Positions 9,801-13,591 of a stretch of DNA of 14,859 nucleotides are shown here, one piece after another. The first letter of the stretch is position 1. Every line of letters starts with the position of its first letter. This stretch comes from JAQGMO01 sp050954505 (GTDB taxonomy: Bacteria; Pseudomonadota; Gammaproteobacteria; Burkholderiales; Burkholderiaceae_D). The notes under the pieces are model-generated. The model worked only from the letters and a program-made list of their open reading frames with translations, ran no database searches and was not told the origin of the DNA. Where the stretch lies: positions 1-14,859 of the forward strand of contig JBPBPY010000428.1 in NCBI GenBank assembly GCA_050954505.1, written 5' to 3'. The translations under genes were made by a program, and so were the position numbers.

Positions 9801-10135
9801 ACACCGTCGGAGACCGTGTCGAGCACGACGACATCGAGGCTGCGTGCCGGGTCGCTTTGCGCCCGCATTTGTGCGGCCAATGCCTGGGCGTCATCCACCG
9901 CGCCATCAATGAACACTACCTCATGTCGCGTCGCGGTTTCCTGGCTGTTGCCGTTGGCAGCGGTGGTGGCAGTTTGTGCGGGCAGTACCAGATTTTGATA
10001 GTGCGGCTGATCCAGGCTGGTTGTGCCAATGCCGGGCAGTGTCGGCGCCAGCGCGCCGATATCCGCTGAAAAGAGGATGCGCGTTTCCAATTCTTCGAAA
10101 ACGAATGAATCAATTGTCCTTTTGGTACGCATCAC
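878..10135 (-). CDS. Giant multidomain surface/adhesin-like protein with LEPR-XLL motif and DUF4347 domain
   Basis: This 3085-residue protein is probably displayed on the cell surface and used in adhesion or biofilm formation; that role is inferred from domain types. Residues 14-25 carry ELETRILFSADI, a variant (LETR) of the LEPR-XLL N-terminal motif, and there is no classical signal peptide. A DUF4347 domain spans about 71-225, with SHG at His133 and LYGCD at Cys176. A right-handed beta-helix follows (about 245-710), opening with an ADSGAGSLRQAI motif and built from GN.IGT and GI-type coils. Eight cadherin-like repeats of about 130-145 residues end in VTAVNDAPV and share TLAQWQAALRAVTY. They sit at about 812-1086 (two) and 1624-2447 (six). 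Between them lie two tandem modules of about 270 residues, each opening with GDIAVLG and a DLNGDG or DLDGDG loop. Three FGF(T/A)D/FQVRDDGG repeats cover about 2450-2825. An Ala/Ser-rich linker leads to a hydrophobic segment (about 3000-3035), then LDPMPIL and an acidic tail. The start is GTG at 10135 or ATG at 10132; neither has a strong ribosome-binding site. The ORF is completely intact. No exporter genes lie nearby. Confidence 0.9.
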   Translation of the reverse strand: MMRTKRTIDSFVFEELETRILFSADIGALAPTLPGIGTTSLDQPHYQNLVLPAQTATTAANGNSQETATRHEVVFIDGAVDDAQALAAQMRAQSDPARSLDVVVLDTVSDGVAQISAYLANRQGLDAIHLISHGSDGQLQLGSGTLGSENLLSNAVAISGWGASLATGADILLYGCDVAQTAAGQKFVDAIGTLTGADMEASTNLTGSAALHGDWTLEYTQGQIDTQSAANAAIQFSYSGILATFMVTTTADSGAGSLRQAILDANASAGADSIHFSVGSGAATITPLTLLPTITDVTYLDATTQPGFTQKPLIEISGASVSAGSDGLAINGTAASGSSIKGFIVNGFNDGIHLTAVDNVTITGNFVGTDASGTVAVANAGYGIHVSSGSGNIIGGTTAAARNVFSGNAMDGINIGTSNGNFILGNYVGTNARGTAALGNGKAGILILGNNNTVGGATSGSGNLVSGNQESGVLLFAGDSSLILNNFIGTDVTGTAALGNGNEGITVGTFASYSTNATIGGAGVGNLISGNLRDGVLISSASSGTALYGNRIGVNAAGTAALANGLSGIQVSGSNTLIGASDTAYGNLISGNTNNGIRIGNGSNNRIENNLVGVGADGVTALGNLLAGVAFISGTTNNTVGGTANGAGNVIANNGGGVLVASGTSGNTISGNRIFNNQGLGIDLNGDGVSGNDNLDGDTGANGLQNFPVIASSAVDGSSTVITGTVNSTANTTLRLEFFASLSRDPSTYGQGQRVLGFVMVTTDAAGNAAFNVRLAAVTTSSDWISSTATSTTSKETSEFSLAYQNTAAAAAGLPVVSNSSAVTSYTENGAFIVIDAGLMVADQNAATLASATVAITSNFAAGDMLRFINDGSTMGNILHAYDPATGIMTLSSAGASATLAQWQAALRSVAYSSISDDPGGNDRAISFLVNDGSADSAVSSKTVRVTAVNDAPVITTSGGAINVWPGGSAVAVDGQLTVSDADNGALSTATVRISGNFIAAQDSLGFVANSSTMGDIAGNYNAATGVLELRSASAAATTAQWQAALRAVTYLNSSATPSLAIRTVSIVANDGSAESQSATRAVHVNTLVAGDIAVLGIDSIPRGDLNGDGYMDGRWAIVALTDLKAGMVINFTDSGIDQTGMDFIRNPGIDGFLTWTLSVDVAAGTILTMDTSTGQNFNDLNGSAAGMGGLSDYGTVSGTLGGNTTIGTFVNPAGDQIIIYQGNSGQVSGSTFIYAFSNSHSTSNSGIGVWQTSGAATGTDQSYIPPGLVDGLTAVALTTDTQYSSGTGVANAGSANYGFKNMMYQGTLRAGTKAALLAAIADPTSWAGNDADGFDYSVGPGQQYTSNFSITPAIKLAPGDIAVLGFDIYPYGDLDGDGNTDSHWALVALNTLKAGTVINITDAGIDATGTAFTSNPGYDGHLVWTLTSDVAAGTILTMDTVNGVNFNDLNGSAAGKGGLSDYGTTSGNLGGNQSSLSPFGNGGGDQIIIYQGAVGTVSSSTFIYAFSTQRNADNAGTGLWQGSGAAADSADSYKPPGLVDGVTAVALTTNTGNSVGSGVPNVGSANYGFTKMMYAGTLREGTKAELLAAIGDPTRWAGGSGNGYQFNVGPGYEYTANFVVRDMATSPGTTAYMENGAAVLIDNALVLSSSLQNDPVAASVRIVSGFVAGQDVLAFANDGSSMGDISSSYDASAGVLQLSSANGATLAQWQAALQAVSYANSSDNPGTAIRAMLFTADSGAQGSTSAIKTVSVTAINDAPVLLRSPGVTAYTENGAPLAIDTGLVLNDIDNVTLVSATVAITSGWSASQDVLAFVNSGHYMGDISGQYDAASGTLNLGSARGATLAEWQAALRAVTYANNSESPDTTTRIISFTVNDGAAGSARVDRSLSVTAVNDAPVVITSSGVTPYTENGTAVVIDGAISLADLDNATLASAQVSIGNNFSSGDLLSFVVDASTMGNIRQTFNFPDYVTLVSDGATATLAQWQAALQAVYFQSLSDNPGSSDRSINYTVNDGSSDSLVATRLVRVTAVNDAPMLTATSGSTAYAENDAPTVIDAGVTVADVDNSTLAAATVSISGGLANGQDVLAFANTGAAAMGNISASYNSATRVLSLNSAGATATTAQWQAALRAVTYHNNSDNPDTANRTISFMVSDGTDTSNVATRSISLTPGNDAAVIVISPGITHYTENDSYTAVDAGVTLSDADNATLASAEVTITGNYTADDFLGIFIDAGTMGNIQWIHAIGPGTVRLESAGATATVAQWQAALRAVIYINNSDNPVANDRTVSFTINDGSVDSAVATRVLRVTAVNDAPVVTASGNPAVYYKNDAPLALSPAVVLDDVDNATLASATVSVTAGFAFGQDVLAFSNTGNAAMGNISASYNASTGVLSMVSAGSTATIAQWQTALRSVTYANTSNSPSTSDRTIGLVINDGISNSTPVYSIQRVEAVNHAPVGTAHAIAVQADTPYVFSASDFGFTDPRDVPSNALLSVTITTLPAQGTLRVNGVALAAGDVVQKSDIDAGRLVFTFASSAASPAFGARTVDGMHFQVRDDGGTANGGVDTDPTPRALTIMVSSLNSAPVGTPHTVTALENNAYTFAASDFGFTDPGSGHADQLLQVQITTLPASGTLSFQGIAVRAGSWIDVAGINAGALTYMPAANANGAALAVFTFQVRDDGGTAGGGIDTDATPRLLSIDVTPVNSAPTGNSQTLALLDDRHYTFTAADFGFADASDSPANRFASVRIVTLPSAGILSINGRAVAAGDMVLAADIEAGRLVYAPQANIGVKILLGFSFQVRDDGGLANGGADTDLQVRLMTLDIANALVGNPGIIMLPSSFGGNPSPANYNDDTSATRAAATVAATSATQAASATSAASSASAASVRHTDVISGASANAGVLAGQANEAILRVSLNGFSNDRRDESAARNVSEVNVAVTVPAAESASVFKTTVVVQAPTDRRSSLMAFQKISSSDFIAAQARSATAGEEDAGERGALGTTVHRIEAAVAVSALSAIWVVARKAALVSSLLSTVPAWLRLDPMPILSGSDEAEAPEELAEAEDTEQGDSVEHLFTVEGKVGRQVKGAEDE
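1660..2790 (-). repeat. Three tandem ~125-residue repeats of a second type in the giant protein
   Basis: Each unit contains Y.F.A.DFGF(T/A)D near its start, then (I/V)(T/V)TLP..G.L..(N/Q)G.A, a middle with DI.AG.L.(F/Y), FQVRDDGG..(N/G)GG.DTD and a final NSAP(V/T)G-like boundary. They lie between the cadherin-like array and the Ala/Ser-rich linker. They are probably immunoglobulin-like beta-sandwich spacers; that fold is inferred. Confidence 0.7.
2795..5262 (-). repeat. Six tandem cadherin-like repeats in the giant protein
   Basis: Six units of about 133-140 residues follow each other. The shared pattern is YTENGA..(V/A)ID at the start, then D.DN.TLASA.V.I, DVLAF.N....MG(N/D)IS, TLAQWQAALRAVTY, SDNP, F.VNDG and finally VTAVNDAPV. 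Two more related units lie upstream at about 7700-6880. The sixth unit has YYKND instead of YTENG. The ordering and conservation point to growth by unit duplication. Confidence 0.8.
5262..6880 (-). repeat. Tandem duplication of a ~270-residue module inside the giant protein
   Basis: Two consecutive, highly similar modules (about 6880-6060 and 6060-5262) each run from GDIAVLG to a VGPG..YT(A/S)NF stretch. Each carries an EF-hand-like Asp loop (DLNGDGYMD or DLDGDGNTD), then FTDSGID or ITDAGID, NFNDLNGSAAG, GGLSDYGT and GDQIIIYQG. They interrupt the array of cadherin-like repeats, with two repeats before and six after. An internal duplication is the simplest explanation. Confidence 0.75.
7990..9405 (-). 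other. Right-handed beta-helix region of the giant protein
   Basis: Residues about 245-712 open with VTTTADSGAGSLRQAI, the motif that commonly precedes this fold. They then repeat coils of the type GN.ISGN..GI.I...N.I.GN.IGT...GT.ALGN about every 45 residues. Asn and Gly recur at fixed spacing, as expected for Asn ladders in parallel beta-helices. An Asp-rich stretch near the end (DLNGDGVSGNDNLDGD) looks calcium-binding. Confidence 0.75.
9460..9925 (-). other. DUF4347 domain with caspase/CHAT-like His-Gly and Cys motifs
   Basis: This segment encodes residues about 71-225 of the giant protein. It begins HEVVFIDGAV and contains DAIHLISHGSDG (His133) and GADILLYGCDVAQ (Cys176), ending in a LTGAD..AS..LTG stretch. 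A hydrophobic strand ending in HG, followed about 40 residues later by a hydrophobic strand ending in a Cys, is the layout of caspase-fold peptidases such as CHAT domains. The peptidase reading is inference from the motif pattern. The DUF4347 assignment itself is from recognition of the family. Confidence 0.65.
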
Positions 10136-10473
10136 ACCACACGGTCGCCGGCTTGGCAGATTGCACCGCCGACTGCCGGATTAAGTTTCACTGAGGAAAT
10201 ATTGTGGGTCAATTAGAACACATTGCCGTGAAGAAATCCATCCTGCTGTTCTGTTTCTGTCGTGCCCGATCCCTGGATCTCGGATTTCATCGGCCAGGCG
10301 CGGCAACACTACTTTCCATGGCGCATTCGCTGCGGTGATTTCACCGAGACCATCCGTCCAAGGTTCAAGTCGGGTTTCAGCTGGCTGGCGCGGTCGGTCT
10401 CCTTGAACCGGCAAGTAACCATGCAGCGAAAATTCATTCGTTCAATAAACAGAACGACAGAAACCGCTTCTGT
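10136..10473. other. Divergent intergenic region between the giant gene and the accessory gene
   Basis: No recognisable gene lies here. A GTG-started 71-codon frame (10262-10477, plus strand) has no family I know. Upstream of the giant gene on the minus strand, a TCTAAT -10-like hexamer occurs around 10211-10216, with only a poor -35. A GC-rich stem-loop at 10148-10179 lies just before that gene's start. The stretch 10245-10482 is bounded by a composite inverted repeat (listed separately). Confidence 0.5.
10148..10179 (-). promoter_or_regulatory. Stem-loop just upstream of the giant gene's start
   Basis: On either strand GGCAG (10155-10159) pairs with CTGCC (10173-10177) around a 13-base loop. 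CCGG at 10148-10151 can also pair with CCGG at 10176-10179. In the leader of the giant gene's mRNA this structure would sit 13-44 bases before the start codon, a place where it could affect ribosome loading. It does not match the conserved core of the cyclic-di-GMP-I riboswitch. Confidence 0.25.
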
Positions 10474-10482
10474 TTGAACAGC
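10245..10482. repeat. Composite inverted repeat enclosing ~190 bp (possible miniature element)
   Basis: The left end reads GCTGTTC, two bases, then TTTCTGTCGT (10245-10263). The reverse complement of the right end reads GCTGTTC, twelve bases, then TTTCTGTCGT (10482-10454). That makes 17 matched bases per arm with a different gap. The right arm also contains its own hairpin, AAACAGAA (10447-10454) with TTCTGTTT (10468-10475). I see no target-site duplication outside the arms, so a mobile-element origin is only a possibility. Confidence 0.35.
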
Positions 10483-11886
10483 TTTTCTCTTGCGCAGCGC
10501 ATCAATTTTTATTTCTATTTTTGCAAGGAACTTTCCAAAACGGCGCGATACTCACTCTTGGCAGAATCATGTCAACCAAAGCAAGTGCAGCCCATACACT
10601 TAAAATTATTGAAAAAAATTAATTATTTGATTCCATCAAGTGCAGATACGGTCCATCACAGCGCGTCCATCGATGAGGCTTCGAAACATGCGCTGCCAGC
10701 CCAGCCAATGGAGCACGCCCAAAGTACGACGCTACCAGCGATAAGTCATTTGCACGATAAAAAAAGGCGGCGCTTGCTGCTTTCCGAGCAAGCGAATATC
10801 GACCTGACAGTCGATGCATCGTTAAAACGCATCAAATTCCGATCTTCGACTTTTTGCATCAGAACGAGCGGATATGAATTCAACACCGACCAGCTGACGC
10901 ATTATCGGATCAGGCGTGAGCTGGGCAGCATGGCGGAAAAAATGTCCTCGGCTACCCTCGGAGGGGTAGGCAAGTTCGGTCTGTGGGCACGGGAAGATGA
11001 CATCGGTCTCATTCTCAAGCCTGAAACCGCGAGTGTCATCGGCGCCAAACAAGGTATGGCCATCTGTTTTATCGATGGTGGTTTGCGCAACGAAACTGGC
11101 AGCTTCAGCAAGGCAATACGTCAGGCATTTGCCCTGGCCGGGCCAGAGAGACAGGAAAAACTTGTTCAGGCAGTCCAAAGCGGCTTGCAAAAAGAAGCAA
11201 TCGAAGATGATGATTTCGGGGAAATTCTCAAGAGCACACGTGTCGAGGCAGGTTCCTTGCTTTTGAAGTATCAGGAAATCAAATGCGCGGCAGTGAGGAA
11301 ATTGACGATATCAATTCCAAATATTTGCTGGCTATTTGCTGGCCGATTGTCTGCGCCGTCATCTGGGCGAACACGTCGACGAAAAGAACGTCCAGCCTTT
11401 TTCACATTACCAAGCCGAACTTTTTCCAAAATAAGCCCGCAGGAAGAAGATGGATTGGCGTTTGCCTTTTTGAAACTGAAGGAAATGCCTGAGGCGGCGC
11501 AAAAATCCTATATTCAATCGGGCTGCGACAATGCGAAAGCGAGCCAGAAATATGCCGGCAGGACATTGGCCCATAATGAGCATCTGCTGTTGATCGATAT
11601 GCCGGATGGCCAGAATGATGGCGATATCCAGGGCATCGTTGTGCTGGACAATCCGCAATCACGCAAGGAAGCTCGCGCATTCAAGGAAGAATACAGCCAG
11701 CTGTATGGCATAGCGGCGGACTACCAATCCTACAACGCCGACACTGGAAAGATTTCGCGAATTACCCAGCATGAATCCAGAGAATTTTCCCGAAAGTGCA
11801 AAGGAGGCAAGCGCCGCGGTCATACTTGGCGAGCGGCTCGAGGGTTGCGTGGGAAGCAATCCCGCGGGCAACTACCTTGGCACTGA
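10474..11886 (+). CDS. Unrecognised accessory protein, open frame but internally scrambled by compensating indels
   Basis: This is a continuous 470-codon frame starting at TTG, and I do not recognise its family. The segment 10860-11280 looks like genuine protein (LKPETASVIGAKQG, AIRQAFALAGPERQ), as does 11435-11765 (HNEHLLLIDMPDGQ, KEEYSQLYGIAADYQ). Between them (11283-11431) this frame looks like noise, rich in Arg, Ser and Pro. The protein-like reading there is frame 3 and then, after an exact 11-bp duplication, frame 2 (ADCLRRHLGEHVDEK, HYQAELFPK). The real N-terminus may be ATG 10569 in frame 3 (MSTKASAAHTLKIIEK), joining this frame at the A7 run 10612-10618. The last 38 codons overlap the start of the kinase gene and look like its shadow. 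The gene is probably a pseudogene or a slippage-prone gene, originally one unit with the kinase. GC is about 50%, lower than the flanks. Confidence 0.5.
   Translation: MNSFSLAQRINFYFYFCKELSKTARYSLLAESCQPKQVQPIHLKLLKKINYLIPSSADTVHHSASIDEASKHALPAQPMEHAQSTTLPAISHLHDKKRRRLLLSEQANIDLTVDASLKRIKFRSSTFCIRTSGYEFNTDQLTHYRIRRELGSMAEKMSSATLGGVGKFGLWAREDDIGLILKPETASVIGAKQGMAICFIDGGLRNETGSFSKAIRQAFALAGPERQEKLVQAVQSGLQKEAIEDDDFGEILKSTRVEAGSLLLKYQEIKCAAVRKLTISIPNICWLFAGRLSAPSSGRTRRRKERPAFFTLPSRTFSKISPQEEDGLAFAFLKLKEMPEAAQKSYIQSGCDNAKASQKYAGRTLAHNEHLLLIDMPDGQNDGDIQGIVVLDNPQSRKEARAFKEEYSQLYGIAADYQSYNADTGKISRITQHESREFSRKCKGGKRRGHTWRAARGLRGKQSRGQLPWH
10527..10533 (+). promoter_or_regulatory. GGAACTT, ECF-sigma -35-like element
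   Basis: GGAACTT lies 36 bases before the ATG at 10569, the most natural-looking start of the accessory gene. GGAAC is the -35 core of several ECF sigma factors, including sigma-E and HrpL. A matching -10 is not convincing: CTCACT follows at 10551, and the spacing does not fit the HrpL box. Confidence 0.15.
11283..11431 (+). other. Out-of-frame segment of the accessory gene
   Basis: From ATG 11283 the coding signal is in frame 3 (MRGSEEIDDINSKYLLA). After the duplication it runs in frame 2 (from about 11342, ADCLRRHLGEHVDEK) to a TAA at 11432-11434. The original frame resumes with ISPQEEDGLAFAF. The shifts are explained by one A missing in the AAA at 11281-11283, an 11-bp insertion, and one A missing in the A4 run at 11428-11431. 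The sum is +9, so the long frame stays open. Confidence 0.5.
11322..11343 (+). repeat. Exact 11-bp tandem duplication
   Basis: TATTTGCTGGC occurs twice back to back (11322-11332 and 11333-11343). Eleven bases is not a multiple of three, so the duplication shifts the frame. Removing one copy joins NSKYLLA directly to DCLRRHLGEH in one frame. Confidence 0.9.
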
Positions 11887-12556
11887 TGGAGTCACGCGTT
11901 ACGTCAAGTTTTATGACGACCCGGTCCAGTCCTGCTGCGAACTGCTCACCAGCCGTATTTACGCCGAGCTCGGTATTGATACACCGAATAGCCAGCTTTT
12001 CGAACACCATGGCAAGCTGGCGCATGCCAGCATCTGGCGTGACGACCTGATCGGTGATTTCAGCGATAAAAAATTGCCCAAGGAATATTCGCAGGAATTC
12101 TTGCGCGGCTTTCATGCCGACGTATTGACTGCCAATTGGGATGTGATCGGTTTGTTACGCGAGAATGTCGCGGTAACGAGAACCGGCGGCGTGATGCGGC
12201 TCGACAATGGCTCAGGGCTTTTGATGCGTGCGCAAGGTGGTAAAAAACCAGCGGCGCTTTTGAACCGGATTGGCGAGATCGACTCGTATTTCACTGAATT
12301 GAACTGGTCTTATTCCATGGAAGCGGAGGCTGCCGGTTACACCTCCCATGCAGACGTGCCCAACCTGAAGCGATGCTGGAATTCCCCCTGTTTCATGTGC
12401 ACGAAAAGTGGGATGGATGAATGGACAAATATGATGAATGCCCATCTACCGGACTTTTCCAAAACCCATCCCGACGAATTTCAAGCCGTGGTAGAGAGGC
12501 TGGAGACACGCACCGAGGCCCTGAAAGCGCTGGTACAGCAGGAAGATCAAGTCTGA
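11771..12556 (+). CDS. HipA/PI3K-like fold protein kinase, orphan
   Basis: This 261-residue protein carries the motif set of atypical kinases with the HipA or phosphatidylinositol-kinase fold, and it probably phosphorylates a protein or lipid. A glycine-rich loop lies at about residues 25-37 (GCVGSNPAGNYLG). Lys46 in RYVKFYDD and Glu57 in CCELL fit the ATP-binding pair. ANWDVIGLLRENV (about 121-133) supplies catalytic Asp124 and metal-binding Asn132. RLDNGSG (Asp145) matches the metal-binding DxG, followed by MRAQG. The C-terminal part is helical, with a Cys cluster (CWNSPCFMC, 202-210). No HipB-like antitoxin gene is adjacent, so it is not a HipBA pair. The ATG has no ribosome-binding site and sits 116 bases inside the preceding frame, so a lost fusion with that gene is likely. 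Its stop is 5 bases from the convergent reductase stop. Function as an injected effector or signalling kinase is speculation. Confidence 0.7.
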   Translation: MNPENFPESAKEASAAVILGERLEGCVGSNPAGNYLGTDGVTRYVKFYDDPVQSCCELLTSRIYAELGIDTPNSQLFEHHGKLAHASIWRDDLIGDFSDKKLPKEYSQEFLRGFHADVLTANWDVIGLLRENVAVTRTGGVMRLDNGSGLLMRAQGGKKPAALLNRIGEIDSYFTELNWSYSMEAEAAGYTSHADVPNLKRCWNSPCFMCTKSGMDEWTNMMNAHLPDFSKTHPDEFQAVVERLETRTEALKALVQQEDQV

Positions 12557-12561
12557 AAATT

Positions 12562-13425
12562 TCAAACGCCTTCGAGTTTTTCCAAGGCCTGCGCATCGAG
12601 CTCCAACTCCCCAGCGGCAAGGTTGTCGCGTAGATGCACAACCGAGGACGTACCGGGAATGACCAGCACATTCGGTGAGCGCTGCAACAGCCATGCCAAG
12701 GCCACCTGCATTGGCGTGGCGTTCATCGAGTGTGCAACTTGTGACAATGCGTCCGATTGCAGCGGGGTGAATCCACCAAGCGGAAAGTAGGGTACATACG
12801 CAATCTGCTGCTGCGCCAGCGTGTCGATGAGGGCATCATCTTCGCGGTGCGCCAGGTTGTACATGTTTTGCACACATACGATAGGCGTGATCTGCTGCGC
12901 TTCCTGTATCTGCTTTGCGGTCACGGTGCTCAGTCCGATGTGGCGGATCAAACCCTCCTTCTTCAACGCCACCAGGGTTTCCAGCCTTTGCGCAATCGAC
13001 AGCGTGTCGGGACCGCTTGCATTGCCGGCACGCAGGTTGACGATGTCGAGCACATCGAGCCCCAGGTTGCGCAGGTTGTCATGCACTGCATTGCGCAATT
13101 CCCCGGCCGACGCGGCAGGCAGCCAGGATGCGTCAGCCCCACGCTTGAAACCCACCTTGGTGACAATCGTCAGATCCTCTCGGTAGGGGAAGAGGGCTTC
13201 GCGAATCAATTGGTTGGTCACATGCGGACCGTAGAAATCGGAAGTGTCGATGTGATTGATGCCCAATTCGATGGCAGCACGCAATACGGCAATTGCCCCT
13301 GCCTTGTCCTTTGGCGGTCCGAAAACATGTGGCCCGGCCAGCTGCATGGCGCCATAGCCGAAGCGGTTGAGGAGGATGTCGCCCTGTGCAGCCTTGAAGG
13401 TATTGCTTGATGGTTGATAAGACAT
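12562..13425 (-). CDS. pdxI: Aldo/keto reductase of the YdbC type, pyridoxal reductase (PdxI)-like
   Basis: This is a cytoplasmic NADPH-dependent oxidoreductase with a TIM-barrel fold. It resembles E. coli YdbC, which has been described as the pyridoxal reductase PdxI, converting pyridoxal to pyridoxine in B6 salvage. The 287-residue length is full for the family. Recognisable stretches are GYGAMQLAGPHVFGPP, GINHIDTSDFYGPHVTNQLI, HDNLRNLGLDVLDIVNLR, AYVPFFPLGG-like AYVPYFPLGG, and the cofactor-binding IPGTSSVVHLRDN. Catalytic residues Asp60, Tyr65 and Lys90 are present. The usual His is Asn130 (VNLR), as I recall it is in YdbC itself. I chose ATG 13425 over the longer frame from 13500 because GGAAAG (13440-13435) sits nine bases ahead and the homologues start here. 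It is transcribed away from the LysR regulator, its likely controller. Confidence 0.85.
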   Translation of the reverse strand: MSYQPSSNTFKAAQGDILLNRFGYGAMQLAGPHVFGPPKDKAGAIAVLRAAIELGINHIDTSDFYGPHVTNQLIREALFPYREDLTIVTKVGFKRGADASWLPAASAGELRNAVHDNLRNLGLDVLDIVNLRAGNASGPDTLSIAQRLETLVALKKEGLIRHIGLSTVTAKQIQEAQQITPIVCVQNMYNLAHREDDALIDTLAQQQIAYVPYFPLGGFTPLQSDALSQVAHSMNATPMQVALAWLLQRSPNVLVIPGTSSVVHLRDNLAAGELELDAQALEKLEGV

Positions 13426-13434
13426 GATGATGTG

Positions 13435-13440
13435 CTTTCC
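13435..13440 (-). promoter_or_regulatory. Ribosome-binding site of the aldo/keto reductase gene
   Basis: GGAAAG on the minus strand lies nine bases before ATG 13425 and decides that start over the upstream in-frame start at 13500. Confidence 0.6.
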
Positions 13441-13581
13441 AGAAGTTTGATCGGCAGGGTTGTTTGAAGGGGCGGGGGAAATAGCGAGGCCGACTCCCAT
13501 ATGGCGATATTAACGGCTTGCAGCCCGTGTGATAATCCACGCAGGCCCGTACGGGTCGTGCGCGATTCTGCACAATTGATC

Positions 13582-13586
13582 AGGAG
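13582..13586 (+). promoter_or_regulatory. Ribosome-binding site of the LysR-family gene
   Basis: AGGAG lies five bases before ATG 13592 and supports that start. A second in-frame ATG at 13613 has a weaker AGAGG ahead of it. Confidence 0.6.
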
Positions 13587-13591
13587 TCTGG

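Larger units (their letters stand above)
13426..13591. promoter_or_regulatory. Divergent promoter region with perfect palindromes, probable LysR operator
   Basis: This 166-bp gap separates the divergent reductase and LysR genes, the classical position for a LysR-type operator. It holds a perfect 10-bp palindrome, CCCGTACGGG (13546-13555), and a perfect 8-bp palindrome, CCATATGG (13497-13504). A GATAAT hexamer (13531-13536) could be the -10 of the LysR gene, which would place the 10-bp palindrome just past the transcription start and fit autoregulation. The -35 for that promoter is weak. Confidence 0.45.

Noticed and set aside
10136..10260. Cyclic-di-GMP riboswitch ahead of the giant surface protein gene
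   Set aside because: The conserved core of the cyclic-di-GMP-I class is absent; only a simple hairpin is present.
10437..10457. Possible hrpII or HrpL-type box before the accessory gene
   Set aside because: TTCG at 10437 has no partner at 16-base spacing, and the GGAACT at 10527 is followed by CAC three bases too far for a HrpL box.
11800..11807. Strong Shine-Dalgarno sequence AAAGGAGG inside the kinase gene
   Set aside because: No in-frame ATG, GTG or TTG follows at a usable distance; the nearest, GTG at 11849, is about 40 bases away.
11771..12556. HipBA toxin-antitoxin module
   Set aside because: Only the kinase-like protein is present. The upstream protein shows no helix-turn-helix and is far larger than HipB.
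13426..13500. Longer start (13500) for the aldo/keto reductase
   Set aside because: The extra 25 residues are unlike the family. A GGAAAG site precedes ATG 13425, where homologues begin.
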